A DNA stretch of 52,454 nt from Desulfovibrio sp. (GCA_017454325.1 JAFTDG010000164.1:1-52454); one strand, 5' to 3'. Positions 7,134 through 16,052 are shown, counted from the stretch's first letter. Numbers and translations are program-made. Notes: a model not told the origin generated them from the sequence alone.

Positions 7134-8810
7134 CTATTCCCCCTTGTGCAGCAGCTTGACAAATTCTTCGGGTGGCATGGGCCTAGCGAAATAAAAGCCC
7201 TGTATGACATCACAGTCGAGGTGCTTCAGTAAATCGTACTGCACTTTATCCTCCACACCCTCTGCAATAATCGGCAGTTCAAGCAACTTCGCCATACCAA
7301 TGACCAGCTTCACCACTTGGCGAGCTTTGTCACTGGTAGTAATGTTGCTAATGAGCCGCATGTCCATCTTGATACCATCCAAGGGCAGTTCGGCCAGCAT
7401 ATTCAGCGAGGAATAGCCACTGCCAAAATCATCCATCTCCACCCTGAAACCCTGTTGTCGCAACTCTGTCACGATTTCCACAAGATGTGCGGCATAGCCG
7501 GCATACGCACTTTCCGTGATTTCCAGAACACAATCCTGCGGGGTAATGCCGTTGTCGCGCACGGTACTCAGCAGACTGTCCTTGAAATCCACATCATGCA
7601 TATCAATGCGCGAAACATTTACAGAAACGGGCAGGGAACTCCCCCAACGATTCTTCCACTCCCGTATATGCGCAGCGGCTTTGTTCCAAACATAGCGATC
7701 CAGCTTGGAAATAAGACAATACGTTTCTAGCAGAGGCACAAACGCCCCCGGAGCAAGCAGACCAAATTCGGGATGCTGCCAGCGCACGAGGGCCTCTGCA
7801 CCCACCAGTTCCGGCTTTTCGCCTAGGATGCTGTACTTGGGTTGATAGTGCACGACAAACTGTCCCTGTGACAATGCATCTTCAAAGTCCTCTATAAGCC
7901 GCTGTGAGAAAATCTCCTTACGGTGCATTTCCTCGTCATACACGGCCATGTTCTTGGCAAGATTGCCACATATGGCATTGCAAGCATGGCGGGCACGCAC
8001 AAATCGTGCTTCCATGGGCACGTCATGGTCTACATTGGGATAGACCCCCATGCGGATATGCAGATTCTTGATCCCCTCGGTTCGCCGCATGCGTGTGACG
8101 ATGCGCTCAAGCACCTCCGCATGGTCATCCCTATGTGCAACATACAATAAGAAATTATCCGCATTTTCACGGCAGACCACTCCCATGCCGGAACCGAGCT
8201 CGGTCATCAAGTTGTCTGCAAGGCTGCGCAGCACCTCATCACCAATGGCGCGCCCGTAAAGATCGTTGATCAGATGAAAATTGCTGATATTGATGGCTAT
8301 GGCGTCCATAGCGCGGCTTGCATCGTACTGTTCGATGCGGTTGGCATACTCAAAGAAGAATCTGCCCGAATACAGCCCGGTCAAGTCGTCATTTTCCATG
8401 CTTTTGATGATGGCCGCATCTTCAGCTAACTGGATGGTGCGCTGTACACGCGCCATAATTATTTCGGGCATATCATAAGGTTTGGGGATAAAATCCACCG
8501 CCCCCATGGCAAGGCTTTTCACTTCAGCAGATTTCTCTGACGTCAAAACAATGACGGGGATGCGCTTCAGGGTTTCATCCTCACCAAGCTTCTGCAACAC
8601 CTGATAGCCATCCATAACAGGCATAAGCAGATCCAGCAGAATAAGCGAAAGCGTCATGCCATAGTCACCGATCATGCGCATGGCTTCGGCCCCGTCTCCC
8701 GCATGGAGGATCTCGTAATCCCCGCCGATCATGGTGCCCAGAATTTCTCGGTTGATGGGCTCATCATCGACGATGAGCACGGTTCTCCTGAAAAACGCAT
8801 TGTCATCCAT
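7134..8810 (-). CDS. Response regulator with receiver, degenerate GGDEF and intact EAL domains (c-di-GMP phosphodiesterase)
   Basis: The 558-residue protein has a CheY-like receiver (residues about 8-125; acidic pair Asp15-Asp16, phospho-Asp60 in LLDLLMP, Lys in PKPYD). A GGDEF-fold domain follows whose active-site loop reads RENADNF instead of RxGGDEF, so it should not synthesise c-di-GMP. The C-terminal EAL domain keeps GAEALVRW, SVNVSR, LEITES, MDDFGSGYSSL, an IKMDMRL lysine, AEGVE and QGFYFARP, all metal or catalytic positions of active phosphodiesterases. Prediction: phosphorylation-controlled c-di-GMP hydrolysis in the cytosol. Start 8810 was chosen for AAGGAGG upstream and the receiver boundary. 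The HPt gene follows directly. Confidence 0.92.
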   Translation of the reverse strand: MDDNAFFRRTVLIVDDEPINREILGTMIGGDYEILHAGDGAEAMRMIGDYGMTLSLILLDLLMPVMDGYQVLQKLGEDETLKRIPVIVLTSEKSAEVKSLAMGAVDFIPKPYDMPEIIMARVQRTIQLAEDAAIIKSMENDDLTGLYSGRFFFEYANRIEQYDASRAMDAIAINISNFHLINDLYGRAIGDEVLRSLADNLMTELGSGMGVVCRENADNFLLYVAHRDDHAEVLERIVTRMRRTEGIKNLHIRMGVYPNVDHDVPMEARFVRARHACNAICGNLAKNMAVYDEEMHRKEIFSQRLIEDFEDALSQGQFVVHYQPKYSILGEKPELVGAEALVRWQHPEFGLLAPGAFVPLLETYCLISKLDRYVWNKAAAHIREWKNRWGSSLPVSVNVSRIDMHDVDFKDSLLSTVRDNGITPQDCVLEITESAYAGYAAHLVEIVTELRQQGFRVEMDDFGSGYSSLNMLAELPLDGIKMDMRLISNITTSDKARQVVKLVIGMAKLLELPIIAEGVEDKVQYDLLKHLDCDVIQGFYFARPMPPEEFVKLLHKGE

Positions 8811-8996
8811 GGTGGCGCCTCCTTTCCGCGGGATCACGACCCGCACAGCAATAATAAGAAGCCAGTGTGCAAGAAAAATCAAGTAAAAAGATGCACTACC
8901 GCAACAGAGAAGAATGAAAGCCTTGCCTAGCACGCATCCCGACTTATCTTTTCTTCGGTCTCGAACACCATGGCTGCATTATGGAGGTGAACTATC

Positions 8997-9236
8997 ATGC
9001 CCATGTTTGACTTTGTCTGCACGGTCTGTGGTCACAAATTTGAGGAGCTTGTCAACAATGATGCCGTCATGACGTGCCCGCAGTGTGGCGCAACGGCGCA
9101 ACGTCAGATGAGCGTTCCAAGTCCCCTCAAAAAGGGGGCCTTCCCTTACAAGCCCGGCCCTGTGCGTCCCTTGGGTTCCGGCATGCCACCCAGTTGCGCT
9201 TCCAATGGTTGCACGAGCTGCGGTAGCTCGCACTGA
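8997..9236 (+). CDS. FmdB-family zinc-ribbon protein
   Basis: This 79-residue protein begins MPMFDFVCTVCGHKFEEL and has two CxxC knuckles (Cys8/Cys11 and Cys27/Cys30) forming a zinc ribbon. The basic, proline/glycine-rich tail ends with three more cysteines (Cys68, Cys73, Cys76). This is the FmdB/CxxC_CxxC_SSSS family, regulators or small metal-binding proteins of uncertain function; the tail ending in CGSS fits the family name. The start has GGAGGTG upstream. It leads the plus-strand run that continues into yicC, with a 105-bp gap. Confidence 0.88.
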   Translation: MPMFDFVCTVCGHKFEELVNNDAVMTCPQCGATAQRQMSVPSPLKKGAFPYKPGPVRPLGSGMPPSCASNGCTSCGSSH

Positions 9237-9341
9237 TACAGTTCTACGCCTACTGCCTCAGCTGCGCGTCTTCATGCTACCACCTTGCAATCGCTGGAAC
9301 CTTGTTCTACACTTATACGTCTTATTAGCAGGAAGGAAGCT

Positions 9342-10223
9342 ATGCTCCGCAGTATGACAGGCTTTGGGCGCTGTATGGTTGACAACAGCAACAGCACCCA
9401 GCAATGGGAAATAAAAAGCGTCAACGGCCGCCATCTTGACCTCAAATGGCGTCTGCCCGTCTTTGTGCGCAGTTTGGAACCACGCCTGGAAAAGGTCGTT
9501 CGCCGGTACGCCTCCCGTGGTCGGATAGATATCACACTGACGCTGCAATTCGCCCCTGGCTCGGCTCCCGATGTGCATTTTGACCATGCGCAGGCAGCTG
9601 CAATGCTGGATAGTTTACAACGCTTTGCTGACGAGCACGACATTCCTTTCACACCTGATTGTTCAGCCTTACTCCACATTTCCTCGTTATGGACCGACAA
9701 TAATGATATGTTGCCTGAAGATATGGCAAGAGATCTGGAAGAAGGATTGACCCTGGCGCTAGAAGACTGGAATGAAGCCCGTGCCACAGAAGGCCGAGCT
9801 CTGGCCACGGATATGTATTCCCGTATTCTACGCATGGAGGAATGGACGGAGCTAATTGCCGAACGCGCCCCCGCCCTCAAGGAAGAACGGGCTGAAACCC
9901 TACGTACACGCCTTGGCGAAATGCTGGCCCAGTCAGGACAGGAGCTGGATGAAAGCCGTTTTCTGCAGGAAGTGGTCATTCTGGCAGATCGGTTGGACGT
10001 CACTGAGGAACTTACTCGTCTTAGCACCCATCTGACACATTTGCACGACCTGTTGCAGACTGGCAAGGACGCAGGCCGCCGCCTTGACTTCACTCTGCAG
10101 GAGTGTTTTCGTGAAATTAACACCTGTGGCAACAAGTTGCCCGACGTACAGCTTTCACGCATGGTGGTGGATTTCAAAAACGAACTGGAAAAATGCCGCG
10201 AACAGGTGCAGAATCTGGAATGA
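9342..10223 (+). CDS. yicC: YicC/YloC-family endoribonuclease-like protein
   Basis: The 293-residue protein starts MLRSMTGFGR, the hallmark of the YicC family, and contains EIKSVNGRHLDLKWRLP (residues about 26-42) and the C-terminal DFTLQECFREINTCGNKLPDVQLSRMVVDFKNELEKCREQVQNLE-type helical end. YicC proteins are stress-related proteins with reported endoribonuclease activity. AGGAAGG precedes the ATG at 9342; an in-frame ATG 57 bp upstream would add an unrelated extension. The gene is 3 bp from the RemA-like gene and near gmk, the usual neighbourhood for this family. Confidence 0.93.
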   Translation: MLRSMTGFGRCMVDNSNSTQQWEIKSVNGRHLDLKWRLPVFVRSLEPRLEKVVRRYASRGRIDITLTLQFAPGSAPDVHFDHAQAAAMLDSLQRFADEHDIPFTPDCSALLHISSLWTDNNDMLPEDMARDLEEGLTLALEDWNEARATEGRALATDMYSRILRMEEWTELIAERAPALKEERAETLRTRLGEMLAQSGQELDESRFLQEVVILADRLDVTEELTRLSTHLTHLHDLLQTGKDAGRRLDFTLQECFREINTCGNKLPDVQLSRMVVDFKNELEKCREQVQNLE

Positions 10224-10226
10224 GTC

Positions 10227-10481
10227 ATGCCCCGTGATCGCCTAGTCAATATCGGTTTCGGCAACTATGTGTATTCCTGTCGGGTCGTTGGTATAGTCAA
10301 CCCCACATCATCACCCATGAAACGACTGCGCGAGGACGCCCGGGCCGAGGGAAGACTCATCGACGCGACCCAGGGGCGCAAAACACGCTCCATCTTGGTT
10401 ACAGATTCCAATCACGTCATTCTTTCTGCCATCCAGCCCGAAACCATCATGCAGCGCTTTGCCCAAGAGGAGGAAAACTGA
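10227..10481 (+). CDS. RemA-like (DUF370) DNA-binding regulator
   Basis: This 84-residue protein reads [26 protein letters not shown] and later [25 protein letters not shown], the conserved DUF370 pattern. In Bacillus the relative RemA activates biofilm matrix genes, and RemA forms ring-shaped oligomers that bind DNA. In proteobacteria the protein is typically encoded between yicC and gmk, as here, but its role is less clear. The stop overlaps the gmk start by 1 bp (TGATG), so the two are translationally coupled. Confidence 0.88.
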   Translation: MPRDRLVNIGFGNYVYSCRVVGIVNPTSSPMKRLREDARAEGRLIDATQGRKTRSILVTDSNHVILSAIQPETIMQRFAQEEEN

Positions 10482-11089
10482 TGCCACGCCAAGGCATTGC
10501 ACTGGTATTGAGCGCACCCTCTGGGGCGGGTAAGACCACTCTTGTCAGGAAGCTCCTCACAGAGTTTCCCCATATTGGCTATTCCATTTCCTGCACCACA
10601 AGACAGCCACGCGCGGGTGAGGTGAACGGCAAGGATTACCATTTTCTCACTCGAGCGACCTTTGAACGCCTGCGCGCAGAAAACTATTTTGCAGAATGGG
10701 CCGAGGTCCATGGCAATCTGTACGGTACGCCTTTGGCCCCTGTGCAGGATACACTGCACCAAGGACGCGATCTTCTTTTTGACATTGACGTTCAGGGGGC
10801 AGCCCAGCTCAAGCTCAACCTGACGGAGGCCGTCTTTGCTTTCATTCTTCCACCCAGCATGCTCGAACTGGAAAACCGCTTGCGAGCCCGTGGCTCAGAC
10901 GATGAAGCAACCATTAATGTACGGCTTGACAATGCCCGCAAAGAACTGCTTGAGGCCCACTGGTATGACTATCTTGTGGTCAATGACGACCTAGACAAGG
11001 CATACGAAGCATTGCGCGCTCTCTACCTGGCCGCCGGTCTTGAGTCCTGCCGCAATCCTGGTTTGGTGGAAACCATTCTCACCGCCTGA
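10481..11089 (+). CDS. gmk: Guanylate kinase
   Basis: Guanylate kinase phosphorylates GMP to GDP with ATP in purine nucleotide synthesis. The 202-residue protein shows the P-loop SAPSGAGKTTL (residues 11-21), the GMP-binding pattern ISCTTRQPRAGEVNGKDYHF near residue 36, FAEWAEVHGNLYGT, the DIDVQGAAQL stretch, and a lid region IFILPPSMLELENRLRARGSDDEATINVRL. Length is standard. It overlaps the upstream RemA-like gene and is 12 bp from pyrF. Confidence 0.97.
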   Translation: MPRQGIALVLSAPSGAGKTTLVRKLLTEFPHIGYSISCTTRQPRAGEVNGKDYHFLTRATFERLRAENYFAEWAEVHGNLYGTPLAPVQDTLHQGRDLLFDIDVQGAAQLKLNLTEAVFAFILPPSMLELENRLRARGSDDEATINVRLDNARKELLEAHWYDYLVVNDDLDKAYEALRALYLAAGLESCRNPGLVETILTA

Positions 11090-11101
11090 CACGGTATATC
11101 T

Positions 11102-11836
11102 ATGTCCTCAAGCGTATTATCCACACAACTTATCGTCGCCTTGGATTTCCCTGCAGCAGCGCCGGCGCTGGCACTGGCCCGTCGTCTGCACGGCCATGTG
11201 CCTTGGTGCAAGGTAGGTCTGGAACTCTTTACCAGCGCCGGCCCGACATTGCTGACGGAACTGACACATCTGGGCTTTCACGTTTTTCTGGACCTGAAAT
11301 TTTATGATATTCCCAATACCGTAGCCCGGGCCGTGAGCGCTGCCACCCGTGCAGGGGCTCATATGCTGACGCTGCACTGCCAGGGTGGCGAACGCATGTG
11401 CCGTGCCGCCGTTGCTGCAGCACAGGAGCAGCCTACCCCTCCCCTGCTCTTCGGCGTCACTGTACTGACCAGTTTTGGCCCCGGTGAAATGCCAGGCATC
11501 GGCACAACTCCCCAAGATTTTGCCTCACAGCTCGCCCACGGGGCGGCAAGCTGGGGGCTGGACGGCGTGGTCTGTTCAGGCCACGAAGTCGCTGCTATCA
11601 AGACACAGTCACCCAGCCTGCGCTGTCTCTGCCCCGGCATCCGACCTGCTGGCACGGCCGCAGACGATCAGCGACGTATTATGACGCCGGCAGCTGCCGT
11701 ACGGGCAGGGGCCGATTTTCTGGTAGTGGGCAGGCCCATCACGGCAGCACCCGACCCTCTGGAGGCCGTGCACCAGATCACCATGCAAATGGCCTCGGTC
11801 ACGCATCCACTCACGACAACACATACGAACACATAG
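11102..11836 (+). CDS. pyrF: Orotidine 5'-phosphate decarboxylase
   Basis: PyrF makes UMP from OMP in pyrimidine synthesis. The 244-residue TIM barrel carries Asp15 in VALDF, Lys37 in KVGLELF and the catalytic tetrad segment DLKFYDIPNT (Asp64, Lys66, Asp69). The late phosphate-binding sequences CPGIRPAG and ADFLVVGRPIT are also present. Family length is normal. Together with gmk it makes this a nucleotide synthesis cluster. The start ATG at 11102 is not preceded by a strong ribosome site; the GGTATATCT upstream is weak. Confidence 0.96.
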   Translation: MSSSVLSTQLIVALDFPAAAPALALARRLHGHVPWCKVGLELFTSAGPTLLTELTHLGFHVFLDLKFYDIPNTVARAVSAATRAGAHMLTLHCQGGERMCRAAVAAAQEQPTPPLLFGVTVLTSFGPGEMPGIGTTPQDFASQLAHGAASWGLDGVVCSGHEVAAIKTQSPSLRCLCPGIRPAGTAADDQRRIMTPAAAVRAGADFLVVGRPITAAPDPLEAVHQITMQMASVTHPLTTTHTNT

Positions 11837-11850
11837 CAAAGGTACCCGTC

Positions 11851-12699
11851 ATGTCCATGCAAGCCACTCAGGCCGCCAAGAAATCCGAAGTACGCGGTGT
11901 TTTCTCTTCACAGGAGATACGCAAGGTTGGTACTGGCACGACCACACGCAAGACCGTGCAGAAAACCTTCTGGTTTGTAGAGCAGCACGGTGACGTTATC
12001 GAGTGCCAGCCACTGAACACCAATTACATACCCAGTGGCCCCAAGCGCAAGATTACCATGGATGAGCTCATTGCCAAGTTCTCGCCTGAACCGGAATTCT
12101 ATATGAACTCCGTGTTCCCCAAGATGCAGGAACTGCAGCAGAATGTGGACAAAGGCGACGAGCACCGTAAAAATGGCGAAACCTTTGCCGCCGAATACGA
12201 ATATTCCCGCGCTCTCAAGTTGGATACGGACAATGTACGTGCCAATTTTGGCATTGGCCTCACCTATTTGGAACGGGGCGACAATGCCAAGGCTCAAGAC
12301 ATCTTCCAGCGTCTGGTCAAACTGGATGCCACCTTTGAGCCGGAGCACAAGCATTTGTTCAATGAATTTGGAATCAGCCTGCGCAAAAGCAAAATGCTCG
12401 ACGAATCCGTTGAATACTATCACCGTGCACTGGAGCTGACCAAGGACGACGAAAACCTCTTTATGAACATGGCCCGTGTGCTGCTGGAAATCAAGGACAT
12501 TCCCGGCTGCGTGGAACATCTTCTGAATGCCCTGCGTCTTGCGCCCCGGCACGAGCCCTCCCTCAAGTTCCTGGCCTGGCTCATCCAGAAGCAACTGGTG
12601 CCTGCGGACAAAATGGATCAGGTAAAATCGGCTCTCCAGGCGGCACAAGAGGCTTCACAGTCGGGCACAGCCCCGCAACAGCCCGCAGCCGCAGGCTAG
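11851..12699 (+). CDS. Tetratricopeptide-repeat protein with a conserved N-terminal extension
   Basis: The 282-residue soluble protein has an N-terminal region of about 90 residues (VRGVFSSQEIRKVGTG, KTFWFVEQHGDVIECQPLN, KRKITMDELIAKF) that I do not recognise as a named domain. TPR helices follow from about residue 95 to 250 (for example AAEYEYSRALKLDTDNVRANFGIGLTYLERGDNAKAQDIFQRL and ESVEYYHRALELTKDDENLFMNMARVLLEI). The tail is Gln/Ala-rich. TPR arrays mediate protein-protein contacts; the partner is unknown. The gene lies 14 bp after pyrF and 4 bp before recJ, so it is co-transcribed. No signal peptide is visible. Confidence 0.85.
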   Translation: MSMQATQAAKKSEVRGVFSSQEIRKVGTGTTTRKTVQKTFWFVEQHGDVIECQPLNTNYIPSGPKRKITMDELIAKFSPEPEFYMNSVFPKMQELQQNVDKGDEHRKNGETFAAEYEYSRALKLDTDNVRANFGIGLTYLERGDNAKAQDIFQRLVKLDATFEPEHKHLFNEFGISLRKSKMLDESVEYYHRALELTKDDENLFMNMARVLLEIKDIPGCVEHLLNALRLAPRHEPSLKFLAWLIQKQLVPADKMDQVKSALQAAQEASQSGTAPQQPAAAG

Positions 12700-12703
12700 G
12701 CTT

Positions 12704-14437
12704 GTGAAACGCTGGGTACTACGTGCGCCACCGCAGGGCGTTCCATCCGCTCCGCCGCCCGCGTGGGCAGAGGAATTAACCATTTCTCCCTTTCTGCTAC
12801 ACTTGTTATGGCAGCGAGGGCTGACCAGCAAGGCCGGCATGGAGGCTTTTCTTTCTCCACGACTTGCCTCCCTGACCCCACCGGAGCAGTGGCCCCAGAT
12901 ACCCGAGGCTTCACGCCTGCTGGCAGATGGTCTGCTTTCCGGGAAAAAGCTCGCCGTCTGGGGAGACTATGATGTAGACGGCATCACAGCGACCACGTTG
13001 GTGCTGGAAGTGCTACGCACCCATGGCATAGCAGCCCTGCACCACATTCCAGACCGCAACAGAGAAGGATACGGCCTCAACGTGCCCGAGGTGGAAGCCC
13101 TGGCAGCCCAAGGGTGTACCCTTTTGCTCACCGTGGACTGCGGTATTGCCGATGTGGAGGCCGTCCACCGCGCTCGGGAACTGGGCATGACCGTGGTTGT
13201 TTCTGACCACCACCTACCACCTGAGAATCTGCCACCGGCAGATGCGCTGTGCAACCCCCGCCTCTGCCATGAGGCAACACTGCCCTATCCTCACCTGGCC
13301 GGCGTGGGCGTGGCCTTCTACCTCATGGGAGGAGTCAATGCTGCATTGGCCCCACATACAGGTAGGCGCCACGCCATGGGCGACAGTCTGGATCTGGTGG
13401 CTCTGGGTACTCTGGCAGACGTCATGCCCCTGACCGGTGAAAACCGCATACTGGTGCGCGGCGGCCTCGCGCGCATTGCTACCGCACGCCGTCCTGGCCT
13501 GGCTGCTCTCAAAACGGTCAGCGGCATGGATCCTGCAGCAGACCTGACTGCCGGGCAGGTGGTCTTTCGTCTGGCACCGCGCATTAATGCCGCCGGACGG
13601 ATGGGCAAAGGGGCACTGGCCTTGGATCTTCTCTATACCAACGACCATGCCGCAGCCGCTCGTCTCGCCCAGTCACTAGACGCCCTAAATACCCAGCGCC
13701 GTGAAGAGGAAGAATGCATCCATACCGCAGCACGCGACCAGGCCGTAGACATGCTCTCCCACGGCCCCCACGCAAGCCTTGTGCTTTACGGCAGGGACTG
13801 GCATCCCGGCATTGTGGGCATTGTGGCCTCGCGCATTGTGGAAGAATTTTACCGCCCCACCATCATTCTGTGCGCAGACCAAGGCAATCTCAAGGGCTCA
13901 GGTCGTTCCATACGCGAATTTGACCTCTATGCGGGCCTGCAGGCAGTGTCTTCCTGCCTGCTCTCCTTTGGCGGACACCGGCTGGCGGCCGGCGTACGTC
14001 TGGCCCCTGACATGTTGGAAACCTTCCGAGCCAGTTTTGAGACCATCACTCAGGAGGCACTGGGCATAACCCCTCTCTGCCCCAGTCTGACTCTGGAAGG
14101 CCCGTTGGGCTTTGACAGGGCGTCGGACAGGGATTTTCTCAAGGAACTTGCCTTGTTGCAGCCTTATGGCCCCGGCAATACCGAACCCGTTTTTACGTCC
14201 CCCCCCCTGCTTGTGAAGGAACGCGTCCAGCTTGGCCGAGGTCGAGAGCACGTACTGCTGCGCCTGACCGACCAGAAAAGCGGCATCACGCTCTCTGCCA
14301 AGGCTTGGCGTATGGCAGAAGAACTGGGGCCAGAACTACAAGGGAGACACATTCTCGTGGCCTATACCCCCCGTCTGGACATGTATAACGGTGTCGCTTC
14401 TGTGGATGTGGGCATCAAGGACTGGCGCCCCTGCTGA
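12704..14437 (+). CDS. recJ: Single-stranded-DNA-specific exonuclease RecJ
   Basis: RecJ degrades single-stranded DNA 5' to 3' in recombination and mismatch or base-excision repair. The 577-residue protein contains the DHH phosphoesterase motifs: LAVWGDYDVDGITATT (near residue 86), LTVDCGIAD, VVVSDHHLPP (the DHH motif) and LGTLADVMPL. The DHHA1 part follows with WHPGIVGIVASRIVEEFYRPTI, GSGRSI and SFGGHRLAAGVRL, and a C-terminal OB-fold region. Length matches the family. The ATG at 12704 overlaps the end of the TPR gene region with a 4-bp gap; GGCTAGG lies just upstream. Confidence 0.96.
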   Translation: MKRWVLRAPPQGVPSAPPPAWAEELTISPFLLHLLWQRGLTSKAGMEAFLSPRLASLTPPEQWPQIPEASRLLADGLLSGKKLAVWGDYDVDGITATTLVLEVLRTHGIAALHHIPDRNREGYGLNVPEVEALAAQGCTLLLTVDCGIADVEAVHRARELGMTVVVSDHHLPPENLPPADALCNPRLCHEATLPYPHLAGVGVAFYLMGGVNAALAPHTGRRHAMGDSLDLVALGTLADVMPLTGENRILVRGGLARIATARRPGLAALKTVSGMDPAADLTAGQVVFRLAPRINAAGRMGKGALALDLLYTNDHAAAARLAQSLDALNTQRREEEECIHTAARDQAVDMLSHGPHASLVLYGRDWHPGIVGIVASRIVEEFYRPTIILCADQGNLKGSGRSIREFDLYAGLQAVSSCLLSFGGHRLAAGVRLAPDMLETFRASFETITQEALGITPLCPSLTLEGPLGFDRASDRDFLKELALLQPYGPGNTEPVFTSPPLLVKERVQLGRGREHVLLRLTDQKSGITLSAKAWRMAEELGPELQGRHILVAYTPRLDMYNGVASVDVGIKDWRPC

Positions 14438-14502
14438 TGCCAAGGAACACGCCTCTTATGTGCATACAAACTGAGGATATGCTGTTAGGTATAAACCCGT
14501 GC

Positions 14503-14970
14503 CTATCTGTAAAAGGATTCTGCTGCCGGCATGTCTGGCCTGCACGGTTGAACGAGCCATTCGATATCACCATGCGTATGCGTTTTGCTTACCATGAGGA
14601 AAGTTTCGTTCTTCCAAGGACCATACAGCACCTGTGCCCCACGTTGGTTGCCCTGTAGGCATACCTCACGCATAAGCAGTCCGTCGGATTCCACACCAAA
14701 ATGGCATTCCATGGGTGAAAATTTTCCATCCTTCTGCCCGTAGACCTGCCCCAAGGTCTTGCCATGTTCCACAAAGGCCCACACCTCGCCATTGATACAC
14801 CCACGGATGGCGCGACGTGACTGCAATTCGGAAAGGCCGGGATTGTCTGAAGCAAATCTGCCAGCAGACATCCACCACCAGATGGAACCACCTATGGCGA
14901 TGGCAAAGACAATGCACATGATTACAACCGCCATTTTGTTCTCCGTGCCGTTATCGTCCTGGTATCGCAT
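14503..14970 (-). CDS. Small single-span membrane protein of unknown function
   Basis: I do not recognise this 155-residue protein. It has a short charged N-terminus, one hydrophobic segment (about residues 13-34, VVIMCIVFAIAIGGSIWWWM) and a soluble remainder with three cysteines and a pattern of beta-rich sequence (GEVWAFVEHGKTLGQVYGQKDGKFSPMECHF). An inner-membrane anchor with the C-terminal part outside the cytosol is likely. The start at 14970 has TTGAGGT 7 bp upstream; an internal ATG at residue 13, also with a GGAG, is an alternative. It lies 55 bp downstream of the PilZ gene on the same strand and converges with recJ. Confidence 0.6.
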   Translation of the reverse strand: MRYQDDNGTENKMAVVIMCIVFAIAIGGSIWWWMSAGRFASDNPGLSELQSRRAIRGCINGEVWAFVEHGKTLGQVYGQKDGKFSPMECHFGVESDGLLMREVCLQGNQRGAQVLYGPWKNETFLMVSKTHTHGDIEWLVQPCRPDMPAAESFYR

Positions 14971-15025
14971 AAACACGACCTCAAGTCTGCTGTACTGCCC
15001 CTGAGCGGCGACTCAACATGTCGTT

Positions 15026-15874
15026 TTACCCCGCATCCCACTTGGGATCAGGCGGTATTTCGCTCTCGTACTGCTCCAGATATGCCTGCAGGCGCTCAGA
15101 ACCCTTTTCATGAATATCACGCCAAGTAAATTTTGCAGTGTCCAGTTCCGACGCGAATTCCATGCGCACGGGCACCCCGGAAGGGCAGTTTGCGCGGCCC
15201 AGGCCAAGGTGCTTGGCCACAAACAAATAAGTATTATCCTGTGTGCCCACATTTGCTGGTGCAAAAAAGACAACATACATCGTTCCAGAGGAAAGCAGTG
15301 GCCGAGCCAGTTCCTCAGGCAGACAAATACAGGCTCCCCCCCGGGAGAGATTCACTATGCGCGCATTATCGGTGATATATTCTGACGGTTCGCGTAACAG
15401 ATTCACCAAGCCGGTCCTGGTCTTGGGGATTTCAGCCGGCAGCACGACTTTGAAAAAATGATTGATATTTTCCTTCAGGACATATCTTTTACTGGAGCGT
15501 ATGGGACGCACCGTGTACTTTCTAGGGAATTGCAGTAACAGGCTCCGCAGGTTTCCAGCAGCATCATGTGTAGTTTTGTTAATAAATGCTTCGCCTATGA
15601 TATTCGCATTGATGAGTTTATCTCTGTTTTGTATATTTTTCAGAATAAATGAAAAACTTGCGCGGTTATTATCCTTGCTTACAGGATCAAGAAGAATCTT
15701 GACATCCTGCACCACATATTGTGCGTTCATTCCATTAATATCGTTGATATGCCCTTTGGCATCGACAACATAATAGAATCCACCGATTTCAACACAGCAA
15801 CGTATCTTTATGCTTATATGCTCATGATAGGCCGCAACGATATAGCTATTGGGGCTTCCCTCAAGATTGATCAT
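15026..15874 (-). CDS. PilZ-domain protein with YcgR-like layout (c-di-GMP receptor candidate)
   Basis: The 282-residue protein has a beta-rich N-terminal half (residues about 1-135, with IVAAYHEHISIKIRCCVEIGGFYYVVDAKGHI) and a C-terminal PilZ domain. The domain starts with the arginine cluster PIRSSKRYVL near residue 140 and continues to the ARIVNLSRGGACICLP motif, matching the RxxxR and (D/N)xSxxG signatures that hold c-di-GMP. This two-domain plan resembles flagellar brakes of the YcgR type. The start at 15874 is preceded by GGAGGGG; an upstream TTG would add 18 codons. AT-rich codon use in the N-terminal half differs from the neighbours. Confidence 0.75.
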   Translation of the reverse strand: MINLEGSPNSYIVAAYHEHISIKIRCCVEIGGFYYVVDAKGHINDINGMNAQYVVQDVKILLDPVSKDNNRASFSFILKNIQNRDKLINANIIGEAFINKTTHDAAGNLRSLLLQFPRKYTVRPIRSSKRYVLKENINHFFKVVLPAEIPKTRTGLVNLLREPSEYITDNARIVNLSRGGACICLPEELARPLLSSGTMYVVFFAPANVGTQDNTYLFVAKHLGLGRANCPSGVPVRMEFASELDTAKFTWRDIHEKGSERLQAYLEQYESEIPPDPKWDAG

Positions 15875-16052
15875 ACCCCCTCCGGAATGAAAAAAGGGAG
15901 AATATCTTTTGCTGCCAATATACAGCAAACTAAATCATTGCAAAAGAGTCAAGTGCTTATCACGGACTTTGCAGCATTATAAAAAAGTTCCTTCTTTCAC
16001 AGCATATTGCAGTGTTGTCATACCCTAAAAGACGTTCCTGGAGAAAGAACGG

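Noticed and set aside
7134..8810. Bifunctional cyclase/phosphodiesterase activity for the receiver-GGDEF-EAL protein
   Set aside because: The GGDEF active-site loop is replaced by RENADNF, so only phosphodiesterase activity is expected.
9272..10264. 330-codon open frame on the minus strand opposite yicC
   Set aside because: The translation is Arg/Ser-rich with no motif; yicC on the other strand is clear.
14437..14658. 73-codon plus-strand frame after recJ
   Set aside because: It overlaps the end of the small membrane-protein gene on the other strand and lacks features.
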